Origin: an uncultured Nitrosomonadaceae bacterium
GTDB taxonomy: Bacteria > Pseudomonadota > Gammaproteobacteria > Burkholderiales > Nitrosomonadaceae
Length of the DNA stretch: 64,000 bases
Assembly (NCBI GenBank): GCA_943787405.1
Contig: CALSMH010000001.1
Location: forward strand, 310,001 to 374,000
Direction: 5' to 3'
Of this stretch, positions 20,050-28,694 are shown one piece after another. Position 1 is the stretch's first letter. Every line of letters begins with the position of its first letter. A program made the translations under genes and the position numbers. Under the pieces are notes generated by a model. The model saw nothing but the letters and a program-made list of their open reading frames with translations, was not told where the DNA came from and made no database searches.

Positions 20050-21417
20050 TTATTCAGATAATACATGGTTCAGACACTCTGTAAATTTAACCAGATCAGC
20101 TGGAATTTTTGTTTCAGTTGCGCATACTAATATTGTTTGTCCAAGTTCAGGGTAATATTCTTTTAGATCTAGTCCGCCCAATATTTTTTGTACCTTTAGT
20201 TTTTGTAATACGTTCTCTACCGGCATGGGTAACGTTATTGCTGCTTCATAAAACATAGACCCACTGAAAGTTCTTTTTACTCCTTTTATAGCTTCTAGTT
20301 GCTCTAAAAGAATCATAGTATTTGCATGAGATTTCTCGGCTATCCGCCGCAATCCTTCGGGCCCTACCAGAGCCATATAAATAGTTGCAGCTGTAACCAT
20401 TAACCCCTGATTGGTACAGATATTGGAGGTTGCTTTAGAGCGTCTTATATGTTGTTCGCGTGCTTGAAGTGTCAAGACAAAGCCGGGCTTTCCATTTAAG
20501 TCCGTGGTTCGACCTATGATACGACCAGGAATTTGTCTGACTAGCCTCTGTTTGCAGGCCATAAAGCCGAAATATGGTCCGCCGCTCGATAGTGGAATAC
20601 CTAATGGCTGGCCCTCACCAACTGCTATATCTGCACCTTTGCTACCCCACTCACCAGGGGGAGTAAGCATTGCCAAGGCTAACGGGTTGACTACGCCAAT
20701 AGCTAATGCGTTATTTGTGTGCGCCCAATCAGTTAGTGCATCAACTTGCTCGAGTACTCCAAAAAAATTCGGTTGAGGAATAACTAGTGCTGCAATGTCT
20801 TGACCAACAAAGGGGGCCAGACTTTCTAAAAGTATATGACCACATTCTGTGCAGTAAGGAATTTCTATAATTTCAATATTTTGATTTTTTACAATAGCAC
20901 TTACTACCTTACGATAAACAGGATGAATCGTAGATGGCATTAATACTCTACGTGAGCTTTTGTGAGAACGTACAGCCATCAATACTGCTTCAGCTAGTGC
21001 AGAGGCACCATCGTACATACTTGCATTTGATACATCCATGCCGGTAAGGGATGCCATCATGGTCTGGTATTCGTAAAGTAGTTGCAGCGTTCCTTGGCTT
21101 GCTTCCGCCTGATATGGAGTATAAGAGGAATAAAATTCACCCCGAGTTGTAATTTGCCATACTGCAGCAGGGATGTGATGTTCATACGCACCTGCACCAA
21201 TAAAGCTGAGATAGTGACCATCCGTTTCGGCTCGTTCCGACATTAGCCTAGAGATTTCCATTTCATTTAATCCTGATGGGACCTCTTTCAATTTCCCATT
21301 TTTTAGATCAGGTGGAATCTCATCGAATAGGTCTTCAATTGAGTTTGCGCCTATGCTTGCAAGCATGGCAGTTACATCTTCTTTAGTATGTGGAATGTAT
21401 GGCATAGTTTGATTCAA
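20050..21417 (-). CDS. gcvPA: Glycine dehydrogenase (decarboxylating) subunit 1
   Basis: This is the N-terminal half of the split P-protein, 455 residues long and without the PLP lysine, as expected. Recognisable parts are the opening [27 protein letters not shown] (about 75-88) and the [16 protein letters not shown] block (about 97-112). It is fused in E. coli (single GcvP) but split in many other bacteria; here gcvPB follows after tpx. gcvH is 89 bases upstream. Confidence 0.96.
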   Translation of the reverse strand: MNQTMPYIPHTKEDVTAMLASIGANSIEDLFDEIPPDLKNGKLKEVPSGLNEMEISRLMSERAETDGHYLSFIGAGAYEHHIPAAVWQITTRGEFYSSYTPYQAEASQGTLQLLYEYQTMMASLTGMDVSNASMYDGASALAEAVLMAVRSHKSSRRVLMPSTIHPVYRKVVSAIVKNQNIEIIEIPYCTECGHILLESLAPFVGQDIAALVIPQPNFFGVLEQVDALTDWAHTNNALAIGVVNPLALAMLTPPGEWGSKGADIAVGEGQPLGIPLSSGGPYFGFMACKQRLVRQIPGRIIGRTTDLNGKPGFVLTLQAREQHIRRSKATSNICTNQGLMVTAATIYMALVGPEGLRRIAEKSHANTMILLEQLEAIKGVKRTFSGSMFYEAAITLPMPVENVLQKLKVQKILGGLDLKEYYPELGQTILVCATETKIPADLVKFTECLNHVLSE

Positions 21418-21506
21418 TAAATCGTATTTAATAGGTACTAAATATAAACGCCGGAATATAATATATAGAGTGTTATTCGTTCAGTATTTATTTTTTTACA
21501 GCATTC

Positions 21507-21896
21507 TCAATGTGCTTCACTTTCTAGAATTTTTTGATACTCACTTGAGTCAAGCAGGTCATTTAGCTCCTCTATATTAGAGGGATTTATTTTATACAGC
21601 CATGCTGAATGGGCATCTTCATTAATTTTTTCTGGTGCTGATTCGAGCTCAGGATTGATTGTAATTACTTCTCCTGATATTGGTGCATACACGTCAGCAG
21701 CAGCCTTAACCGACTCAACAACAGCACATTCTTCTCCCTGCTTTAGGTGACGTCCTGCTTGAGGAATTTCTACAAATACCATGTCACCAAGTAATTCTTG
21801 GGCATGAATTGTAATTCCAGTCGTAACAGTACCGTCTTCTTCAAGTTTTACCCATTCGTGGGATTTTGTATATTTAAGATGGGTTGGAATATTCAT
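21507..21896 (-). CDS. gcvH: Glycine cleavage system H protein
   Basis: GcvH is the lipoyl shuttle of the glycine cleavage system. The lipoylated Lys64 lies in the strict motif VVESVKAAADVYAP. The 129-residue length and the opening PTHLKYTKSHEWV are typical. It lies 40 bases after gcvT and is expected to be co-transcribed with it under the glycine riboswitch. Lipoate attachment enzymes are not in the window. Confidence 0.98.
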   Translation of the reverse strand: MNIPTHLKYTKSHEWVKLEEDGTVTTGITIHAQELLGDMVFVEIPQAGRHLKQGEECAVVESVKAAADVYAPISGEVITINPELESAPEKINEDAHSAWLYKINPSNIEELNDLLDSSEYQKILESEAH

Positions 21897-21936
21897 GTCT
21901 ATGCTCCAATATTAAATAAGGTCACTTTATATTTCA

Positions 21937-23025
21937 TTAAATTAGGCTCTTTCCATTCCGGACAAAAGGATATTTTACTATTCTTGCTCGTAGTGCTTTA
22001 TCCCGTATTAATACCTGAACCTCATCACCTATAGACACCTCAGCTGATAGCCTCGCAAGTGCGATAGATGAATTTAGTGTGGGGGAAAAACCACCACTAG
22101 TAATTTCGCCTACACTACGTTCGGAATTTTGTTGAGCTGATACTTTCTGGTGGCTTCGCAATACACCACGGTCCAATAGTAACAAGCCGAATAATTGATA
22201 TTTAGCTTGTGTTTTTATAAGTTCTTTTTTGCCGATGAAATTGCGTTCACTTTTTAAATCGACCGTCCAGGATAGACCTGACTCTAATGGATTAGTAGTT
22301 TCATCCATATCTTGCCCATAAAGATTCATACCAGCTTCAAGCCGTAACGTGTCACGTGCACCTAGTCCCGCAGGCGCAACTCCTGCTGCATGGAGAGAGT
22401 TCCATAAATGCTTGGCATCACTCTCAGGCAGGGTTATTTCAAATCCATCTTCACCAGTATATCCAGTACGTGCAATAAAATATTGCTCAAACATAATTGA
22501 CTGGAATAACTTTAAATCTTCTGTGGCAGCTTGGGACCCTGGAATAACCTGCCAGACTTTAGCGCGGGCGTTCGGACCTTGTACTGCAATCATTGAAAGG
22601 TCCCTGCGTGAGGTAATTTTCAATTCTGGAGCAAGTTCATTGCGCTGGGCCTGTATCCAAGATATATCTTTTTCTGAGGTTCCTGCATTTACAACCATAC
22701 GAAACCATGACTCAGATAGAAAATAAATGATGAGATCATCTATTACTCCACCTTCGGGATTGAGCATGCAGGTATATAGCGCTTTACCTGGTTGAATCAG
22801 CTTATCAACATTATTAGCGACTAATTGGCGTAAAAAATCTCGTGACCCTTCACCTTTGATATCAACAGCAAGCATATGTGACACATCAAACATGCCCGCG
22901 TCTTTCCGTATACTATGGTGTTCGTCAAGTTGGGAGCCGTAGTGTAGAGGCATGTCCCAACCACCAAAATCTACCATTTTTGCATTCATATCACGGTGGA
23001 CTTGATTAAGCGATGTCGTTTTCAT
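21937..23025 (-). CDS. gcvT: Aminomethyltransferase (T protein)
   Basis: GcvT moves the methylene group from aminomethyl-lipoyl-GcvH to tetrahydrofolate and releases ammonia. The 362-residue protein has MVDFGGWDMPLHYGSQ (17-32), DVSHM near 48-52, RTGYTGEDGFEI near 195-206 and the ARDTLRLEAGM block, all conserved in the family. It is the first gene of the operon and its ATG lies only 15 bases after the poly-U of the riboswitch terminator, so expression of the whole unit depends on that leader. Confidence 0.97.
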   Translation of the reverse strand: MKTTSLNQVHRDMNAKMVDFGGWDMPLHYGSQLDEHHSIRKDAGMFDVSHMLAVDIKGEGSRDFLRQLVANNVDKLIQPGKALYTCMLNPEGGVIDDLIIYFLSESWFRMVVNAGTSEKDISWIQAQRNELAPELKITSRRDLSMIAVQGPNARAKVWQVIPGSQAATEDLKLFQSIMFEQYFIARTGYTGEDGFEITLPESDAKHLWNSLHAAGVAPAGLGARDTLRLEAGMNLYGQDMDETTNPLESGLSWTVDLKSERNFIGKKELIKTQAKYQLFGLLLLDRGVLRSHQKVSAQQNSERSVGEITSGGFSPTLNSSIALARLSAEVSIGDEVQVLIRDKALRARIVKYPFVRNGKSLI

Positions 23026-23039
23026 TGCAAATATTTTTT

Positions 23040-23076
23040 AAAAAAAAAAGGTGAGGCCATAATTCTATGGCTTCAC
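23040..23076 (-). terminator. Intrinsic terminator of the glycine riboswitch expression platform
   Basis: GTGAAGCCAT pairs with ATGGCCTCAC (one G-U pair) across a six-base loop, followed on the minus strand by about ten T residues. It lies between the aptamer and the gcvT start. Glycine binding would be expected to prevent or permit this stem; the direction is not readable from sequence alone, though gcv switches are usually ON switches. Confidence 0.9.
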
Positions 23077-23160
23077 CCCTCTATCATTTTTACCTGAGAG
23101 ATTACGGTAGTTTATCTCGTGTACGCCTTTGTCGGAATTGCCGCAACAGGCGCGCTCTTT
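23077..23160 (-). promoter_or_regulatory. Glycine riboswitch aptamer
   Basis: On the minus strand the segment opens with GAGCGCGCC, continues with a variable arm containing CCGACAAAGGCG, and ends with the highly conserved CTCTCAGGTAAAAATGATAG and AGGGG. This is the glycine aptamer core. It lies directly ahead of gcvT and is followed by an intrinsic terminator. I see only one clear aptamer; the next 100 bases upstream do not contain a second complete core, so this is a singleton. Confidence 0.9.
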
Positions 23161-23184
23161 TTTGGTGCAAACGGATAATCAGTG

Positions 23185-23214
23185 ATTATACTCTAGCGAT
23201 AGTGATTAAAACAA
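23185..23214 (-). promoter_or_regulatory. Promoter of the gcv operon
   Basis: TTGTTT (23209-23214) and a perfect TATAAT (23185-23190) on the minus strand are separated by 18 bases. Transcription would start about 20 bases ahead of the aptamer. Confidence 0.75.
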
Positions 23215-23366
23215 GGCGTGCATGTTGCGTTAGGCGTTATTTTTGCTCCCCTAGCTTTTAAATATAGAGATCTTCTGGTCTCAGGAATTGGAAAATTATA
23301 TAGCGCCAGCATACTTAAAATTTAGAGAAATTCTTTGCTATGCTTAGTAGCGCTGCTGAAATAAAA

Positions 23367-25349
23367 TTATCCCTGCAGTAATCTTATTTCAGCAGCAGCT
23401 AAATTCTCCTGTATTCCACGTAATACAAGTACATCGCCGGCCTCTAGCCTAGTTTCTTTATCAGGCAATAATTCTCGTACATTCCTTCTTCGTACAGCAG
23501 GAACCTCTACTAAGAAGCCTTCTAAATCTAATTCTCCTAATTTTTTTCCGATTGCTGCCGACCCAGGTACAATCATCACGTTAAGTAAGCGTAGTTGCAT
23601 TTTTTCTTCGGAGTCTTTTACTTCGTCAGAGATGCCATGATAAAAGCCACGAAATAAACTGTAACGTTGCTCTCGTGTTTCACGCATGCGACTTAGTACA
23701 CGGGTAAGTGGCACGCCCAAGTGCATGAACGCATGAGATGCAAGCATGATGCTGCCTTCCATGATCTCTGCCACTACTTCTGCTGCACCAGCTTCTTTTA
23801 ACAGATCAATATCTGAATCATCTAATGTACGTACAACAACAGGGAGCTCCGGGCGTATTGCCTGAACCTGTCTTAGAACCTTAAGGGCTGAAGTAGTGTC
23901 GTTATAACTTATTACAATCAACTTGGCACGCATCAATCCAGCAGCAACAAGTACTTCATATCTTGCCGCATCTCCATATACTACTGATTCACCAGCTGCG
24001 GCTGCATCGTGAATACGTATTGGGTCAAGATCCAGGGCAATAAAGGGCACTGATTCTTTTTCAAATAAACGGGAAAGATTCTGCCCGCTACGCCCATAGC
24101 CACAAAGAATGACATGTTGCTCTTCAGCCATAGTCTGTGCAGCTATGTTAGTAAGTTGCGTAGCACGATTCATCCATTCAGTGGCAGAGAAACGCCGGGC
24201 CATATTTTCGCTGTACTCAATGAGGAAGGGCGCTATCAACATAGATAGCACTATCGCCGCCAACACGGGCTGCATGGTAGCGTTATCAACTATGTTTAGA
24301 GAATTAGCTTCGGCTAGCAGAACAAATCCAAATTCTCCTCCTTGGGCAAGGCTCAGGCCAGTACGTATTGCAACACCCGAATCGGATCTAAATAGGCGTG
24401 AGAGAGTCGCAATTAACAAAGCCTTTATTCCAATTAAGGCTATGAGTAGCAGCATTATCCATAAAAAATTATCTGATACTGCTTGTATATCCAGAAGCAT
24501 GCCTATTGTTACAAAGAATAGGCCTAGTAATATATCTCGGAATGGTTTGATGTCATCTTCAACTTGATAACGATATTCAGTTTCAGAAATTAACATCCCT
24601 GCAAGAAATGCGCCAAGGGCTAATGATAAACCTGCAATCCCAGTAAGCCAGGCTAGTCCCAAGGTGATAAGCAGCACATTTAGTACAAATAACTCAGAAG
24701 ATTTCTGTCGGGCTACCAGATGAAACCAAGGACGCATCAGTCTCTGTCCCAGGAATAGGATCAACCCAAGTACGACTCCTGCTTTAAGCAGGGCTAGGGC
24801 AATCGTAACCCCAAGGTCTGCATTACCGCTATCTACGGTACTTGCAAGTACCGGAATTAAAATCAGAAGTGGCACGACTGCCAAGTCTTGGAATAATAAA
24901 ACACCTATAATTTGTCTGCCGTGGCCCGAATTAAGCTCTAGTTTTTCCGAAAGCATCTTACTGACGATGGCCGTAGAAGACATAGCTAAAACCCCACCCA
25001 ATGCTAGCCCTACGCGCCAGTCAATCCCTATCATCCAAGTTACAATCATAACAATGATCATGCTTGTACAGACTTGAGCTGTACCAAAACCAAATACGAC
25101 GCTCTTCATGGTAACAAGCTTAGGCAGGCTAAATTCTAGGCCAATGCTAAACATTAAAAATACGACACCAAACTCAGCTAAATGATGAGTTTCTGTCGCT
25201 TCAGGTATCAAGCCTAATGCGTGTGGTCCAATAATAACGCCAGAAAGTAAATAGCCGAGCATGGGCGGCAGACGTAGAAGACGAAATACAACTACAGCTA
25301 GTACAGCGGTGGTAAGAAGAATAAGGACAAGTTGTAGCGTGTTATGCAT
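23367..25349 (-). CDS. CPA2-family monovalent cation:proton antiporter with RCK domain (KefB/YbaL-like)
   Basis: The 660-residue protein has a Na+/H+-exchanger membrane domain of about 12 helices (residues 5-385), beginning QLVLILLTTAVLAVVVFRLL. A cytoplasmic RCK-N (TrkA-N) Rossmann domain follows, with the nucleotide motif CGYGRSG at about 415-421, and then an RCK-C domain (about 575-655). This is the Kef-type layout for potassium or proton exchange gated by nucleotide or glutathione. The N-terminal half has GLEFSLP and the DxALGAFLAGMLIS-type block. It is transcribed away from gshA, and the gshA-gshB pair next door is suggestive given that Kef proteins are glutathione-controlled, but the key glutathione residues are not verified. 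Confidence 0.88.
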   Translation of the reverse strand: MHNTLQLVLILLTTAVLAVVVFRLLRLPPMLGYLLSGVIIGPHALGLIPEATETHHLAEFGVVFLMFSIGLEFSLPKLVTMKSVVFGFGTAQVCTSMIIVMIVTWMIGIDWRVGLALGGVLAMSSTAIVSKMLSEKLELNSGHGRQIIGVLLFQDLAVVPLLILIPVLASTVDSGNADLGVTIALALLKAGVVLGLILFLGQRLMRPWFHLVARQKSSELFVLNVLLITLGLAWLTGIAGLSLALGAFLAGMLISETEYRYQVEDDIKPFRDILLGLFFVTIGMLLDIQAVSDNFLWIMLLLIALIGIKALLIATLSRLFRSDSGVAIRTGLSLAQGGEFGFVLLAEANSLNIVDNATMQPVLAAIVLSMLIAPFLIEYSENMARRFSATEWMNRATQLTNIAAQTMAEEQHVILCGYGRSGQNLSRLFEKESVPFIALDLDPIRIHDAAAAGESVVYGDAARYEVLVAAGLMRAKLIVISYNDTTSALKVLRQVQAIRPELPVVVRTLDDSDIDLLKEAGAAEVVAEIMEGSIMLASHAFMHLGVPLTRVLSRMRETREQRYSLFRGFYHGISDEVKDSEEKMQLRLLNVMIVPGSAAIGKKLGELDLEGFLVEVPAVRRRNVRELLPDKETRLEAGDVLVLRGIQENLAAAEIRLLQG

Positions 25350-25498
25350 AGGTAAAACTCTGTGAAAAAGACATTATGTTTAGTCCGCCAATTAATCTAA
25401 ACTAGAAACATACTATAGTATCGAAAAGTCGCACATTCACAGTATCCATCAATACGTGGTGTTAAAATATAATTTTATTATGCGCTACCTTCATTTTT

Positions 25499-26815
25499 AT
25501 GTCAGTACCCCATCTTACCACTGCCCTAAGCGGCGCAATTCTTGATCTTGAAAAACGTATACTTGACGCTATGCCCGCAATTGAGTATTGGTTGCGGGGC
25601 CGATTACAGGATCATGCTGTACCATTCTATTGCTCTGTAGATTTGCGTAATAGTGGTTTTAAATTGGCTCCTGTAGATACCAATCTATTTCCTGGTGGAT
25701 TCAATAATCTCAACCCAGATTTCATGCCATTATGTGTACAGGCGACGATGGCAGCGGTGGAGAGAATCTGTCCCGATACTCATAGTTTATTACTGATACC
25801 AGAGAACCATACACGTAACATTTTTTATTTACAAAATGTAGCAGTGTTACAAACTATCTTACGTCATGCAGGAATGGACGTTCGTGTTGGTAGCTTGCTG
25901 CCAGAAATTTCTAAAGCTTCAACAATAGATCTTCCTAATGGTGACAGTCTTATATTAGAACCAGTTCAGCGAAAAGAAAATCATTTGATTTTAGATAATT
26001 TTGATCCATGCGCTGTGTTGCTTAATAATGATCTTTCTTCTGGCGTACCTGATATTCTTCAAAATCTGGAGCAGACAGTTATTCCACCTATCCATGCAGG
26101 CTGGGCGACAAGAAGAAAATCAAGCTTTTTCACAGCATACGACTCTGTAGCAGAAGAATTCTCTAATCTGATTGGCATTGATCCGTGGCTTATTAATCCT
26201 TATTTTGGATCGTGTGGAAAAATTAATTTTAGTGAAAAAAAAGGTGAGGATTGTGTGGCAAAGAATGTAGATAAGATCTTGCTTCAGATTAGAGAGAAAT
26301 ATAAGCAATATGATGTTAAAGAGGAGCCTTTTGTGATTGTTAAGGCTGATGCAGGTACCTATGGGATGGGTGTCATGACCGTCAAGAGTGGCGAGGAAGT
26401 GCGTAAACTTAACCGCAAGCAACGGAATAAAATGTCAGTTGTAAAAGAAGGTCAGCCTGTAACCAAAGTATTGGTACAGGAGGGAGTATATACTTTTGAA
26501 AATATTAATGCAGCAGTGGCTGAGCCTGTTATATACATGATTGATCGTTATGTTGTAGGTGGATTTTATCGGGTACACACTGGGCGTGGTAAGGATGAGA
26601 ATCTGAATGCTTCTGGTATGCATTTTGTACCTTTATCTTTTGAACCATCGTGCCTGTTACCAGCTAATAAAACCAGCCGAGATTATGACACTAATAGATT
26701 CTATGCTTACAGTGTAATAGCGAGGCTGGCTCTATTGACAGCAGCGTTAGAACTAGAGAAAAGTGCAAATGAACCTATAGATTTTGTATCCAAGACTAGC
26801 AGAGAGAAGCAGTAA
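25499..26815 (+). CDS. gshA: Glutamate-cysteine ligase (proteobacterial alternative type)
   Basis: The 438-residue protein belongs to the distinct GshA family of betaproteobacteria and some others, not to the E. coli type. Useful blocks are VDLRNSGFKLAPVDTNLFPGG near 44-64, a VKADAGTYGMGVM stretch near 280-292 (ATP-grasp-like), and SFFTAYDSVAEEF. It joins glutamate and cysteine in the first step of glutathione synthesis. It ends 13 bases before gshB, so the two form an operon. It diverges from the Kef-type antiporter. Confidence 0.9.
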   Translation: MSVPHLTTALSGAILDLEKRILDAMPAIEYWLRGRLQDHAVPFYCSVDLRNSGFKLAPVDTNLFPGGFNNLNPDFMPLCVQATMAAVERICPDTHSLLLIPENHTRNIFYLQNVAVLQTILRHAGMDVRVGSLLPEISKASTIDLPNGDSLILEPVQRKENHLILDNFDPCAVLLNNDLSSGVPDILQNLEQTVIPPIHAGWATRRKSSFFTAYDSVAEEFSNLIGIDPWLINPYFGSCGKINFSEKKGEDCVAKNVDKILLQIREKYKQYDVKEEPFVIVKADAGTYGMGVMTVKSGEEVRKLNRKQRNKMSVVKEGQPVTKVLVQEGVYTFENINAAVAEPVIYMIDRYVVGGFYRVHTGRGKDENLNASGMHFVPLSFEPSCLLPANKTSRDYDTNRFYAYSVIARLALLTAALELEKSANEPIDFVSKTSREKQ

Positions 26816-26828
26816 CTACTAAAAATTA

Positions 26829-27800
26829 ATGATGAAACTTGCATTTATTCTTGACCAGCTGAGTTCAATTAGAATTGATAAAGATTCGAGTTTTGCCATG
26901 ATGCTTGAGGCCGCCTCGCGAGGCCATCAGTTGTTTGTAATTCAGCAAGGGGATTTGTTGTGGAAGAATGGTAAAACTGTTGGACTTTCATGTGCGCTGG
27001 AATTAAACGGACAGACAGACGCTGGCAGTAACTGGTACAAGGATATGGGGACCGCGGAAATGCCATTACAAGAATTTGATGTTGTGTTAATGCGTAAAGA
27101 CCCGCCTTTCAATACGGAATATTTATATAGCACGTATTTGTTGGAATTAGCTGAAAAACAAGGCGTGTGTATTATTAATAGTCCGCAGGGGCTACGTGAT
27201 CATAACGAGAAATTCTCCATAGCGAAATTTCCACAATTCATCGCCCCCACTCTTGTGACAAGGAAAGATCATCTGATAAGAGAATTTCTGAATGAACATG
27301 ATGACATTATATTAAAGCCCCTTGATGGAATGGGTGGGGCTGGTGTGTTCCGTGTTAATTGCGCTGACTACAATACTAGTGTGATTATCGAGGCTCTTAC
27401 ACATTATGGTACTCGAATGATTATGGCACAGCGTTATATACCTGAAATTTCACAAGGTGATAAGCGTATTTTATTGGTAGGTGGAAAGCCAACTCCTTAT
27501 GTGCTGGCACGTATCCCCAAGAAAGGAGAGTCTCGCGGTAATATAGCGGCCGGTGGTTTTGGTGTGGCTCAGCCATTAACTAGTCGGGATCATGAAATAG
27601 TTAAAGCTCTGGGGCCATATTTGTATGATCAAGGATTAATGTTGGTAGGGTTAGATGTGATAGGGGATTATTTGACTGAGATTAACGTCACAAGTCCTAC
27701 TTGTATGCAAGAAATCAGAAATATGACTAACTTTAATGTGGCCGGAATGATGATAGATCTAATTGAGAAAAACCATAGGTCTCTGGATAGGAATAGCTAA
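26829..27800 (+). CDS. gshB: Glutathione synthetase
   Basis: GshB adds glycine to gamma-glutamylcysteine. The 323-residue ATP-grasp enzyme shows the opening MKLAFILDQL, MRKDPPFNTEY (about 90-100), KPLDGMGGAGVFRV near 159-172 (phosphate-binding loop) and EINVTSPT near 280-287. Translation may start at the second ATG (26832), since the record begins with two Met codons. It follows gshA closely on the same strand. Confidence 0.96.
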   Translation: MMKLAFILDQLSSIRIDKDSSFAMMLEAASRGHQLFVIQQGDLLWKNGKTVGLSCALELNGQTDAGSNWYKDMGTAEMPLQEFDVVLMRKDPPFNTEYLYSTYLLELAEKQGVCIINSPQGLRDHNEKFSIAKFPQFIAPTLVTRKDHLIREFLNEHDDIILKPLDGMGGAGVFRVNCADYNTSVIIEALTHYGTRMIMAQRYIPEISQGDKRILLVGGKPTPYVLARIPKKGESRGNIAAGGFGVAQPLTSRDHEIVKALGPYLYDQGLMLVGLDVIGDYLTEINVTSPTCMQEIRNMTNFNVAGMMIDLIEKNHRSLDRNS

Positions 27801-27887
27801 TCATATTTATTTTCCAGCACGTCAGTTAGTACTCCATTGAGAATTTTTTATAAAGTATTCTATTTTTTCAGTAGATAGATTTATAGC

Positions 27888-28034
27888 ATGAAAATAATGT
27901 GTATTTGTAGAGTTACTAGAAATTTTGCCTACGGTTGTAGAGATGGAAATATACATCTAATCAATCATGGAGTACCAGCAATGATAAAATGTAATGTATT
28001 GAGATTTATTGTTTATTGGCAGGATAAAAAATGA
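27888..28034 (+). other. Candidate 48-codon ORF coupled to the EIIA gene
   Basis: An ATG at 27888 opens 48 codons whose TGA stop overlaps the ATG of the PTS EIIA gene in the four-base ATGA arrangement seen between true neighbours. The peptide starts MKIMCICRVTRNF and ends VYWQDKK. There is no obvious ribosome site, the codons are rich in AGA and ATA, and I recognise no family, so it may be chance. Confidence 0.25.
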
Positions 28035-28435
28035 TTGGAATTCTAATTATTTCTCATGGGGACCTAGGGAATAGTTTAATACATTGCGCTAATCACGTTA
28101 TGGGGGAAAAACCAGAGCACCTAATACATCTTGGCGTTACTATCCAGGATGATCCAGACGTTATTATTCTTAATGCACTAGAATTATTAAAGCAATTGGA
28201 TTGTGGTGACGGAGTATTAATTTTAAGTGATATCTGTGGTGCTACACCATGTAATATCGCTACTGAATTAGTGAATCCAGGTAGAGTCGAGTGTCTGTCA
28301 GGAGTAAATTTATCAATGCTGATACGGGCGCTTACTTACCGTGACGAATCGCTTGAGTCATTAGTAGAAAAAGCGTCATCTGGAGGAAAGGAAGGGGTGA
28401 TGCGTATTTATTCTAGATCTAATAATGCAAACTAA
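28031..28435 (+). CDS. PTS system mannose-type EIIA component
   Basis: The 134-residue protein is an EIIA of the mannose (EIIA-Man) fold. The phospho-accepting residue is His9 in IISHGDLG, followed by the DICGATPCNIA block near 72-82. It takes phosphate from HPr. It overlaps the HPr gene by 11 bases and starts the EIIA-ptsH-ptsI unit. No EIIB or EIIC permease is nearby; in betaproteobacteria this truncated system is usually regulatory rather than for sugar uptake. Confidence 0.93.
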   Translation: MIGILIISHGDLGNSLIHCANHVMGEKPEHLIHLGVTIQDDPDVIILNALELLKQLDCGDGVLILSDICGATPCNIATELVNPGRVECLSGVNLSMLIRALTYRDESLESLVEKASSGGKEGVMRIYSRSNNAN

Positions 28436-28694
28436 AGAAGTTGAAATTATAAATAAATTGGGTCTTCATGCGCGTGCATCTGCAAAAATTACGCAGTTAG
28501 CTGGAAGCTTTCAAAGTGAAGTATGGTTGTCTAGAAATAAACTTAGGGTTAATGCAAAAAGTATCATGGGGGTAATGATGTTGGCTGCAAACAAAGGTTC
28601 TAGAATAATTATTGAGACTACTGGCCCAGATGAGGCTGAAGCGATGCTCGCACTTATTACCCTAATTGAAAATTACTTCGGGGAAGATGAATGA
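28425..28694 (+). CDS. ptsH: Phosphocarrier protein HPr
   Basis: The 89-residue protein has the active His15 in KLGLHARASA and the regulatory Ser46 in NAKSIMGVMML. The latter is the HPr kinase site, so control by HprK is possible; hprK is not in the window. It carries phosphate from enzyme I to EIIA. It overlaps the EIIA gene by 11 bases and ptsI by four (ATGA), which implies translational coupling. Confidence 0.96.
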   Translation: MQTKEVEIINKLGLHARASAKITQLAGSFQSEVWLSRNKLRVNAKSIMGVMMLAANKGSRIIIETTGPDEAEAMLALITLIENYFGEDE

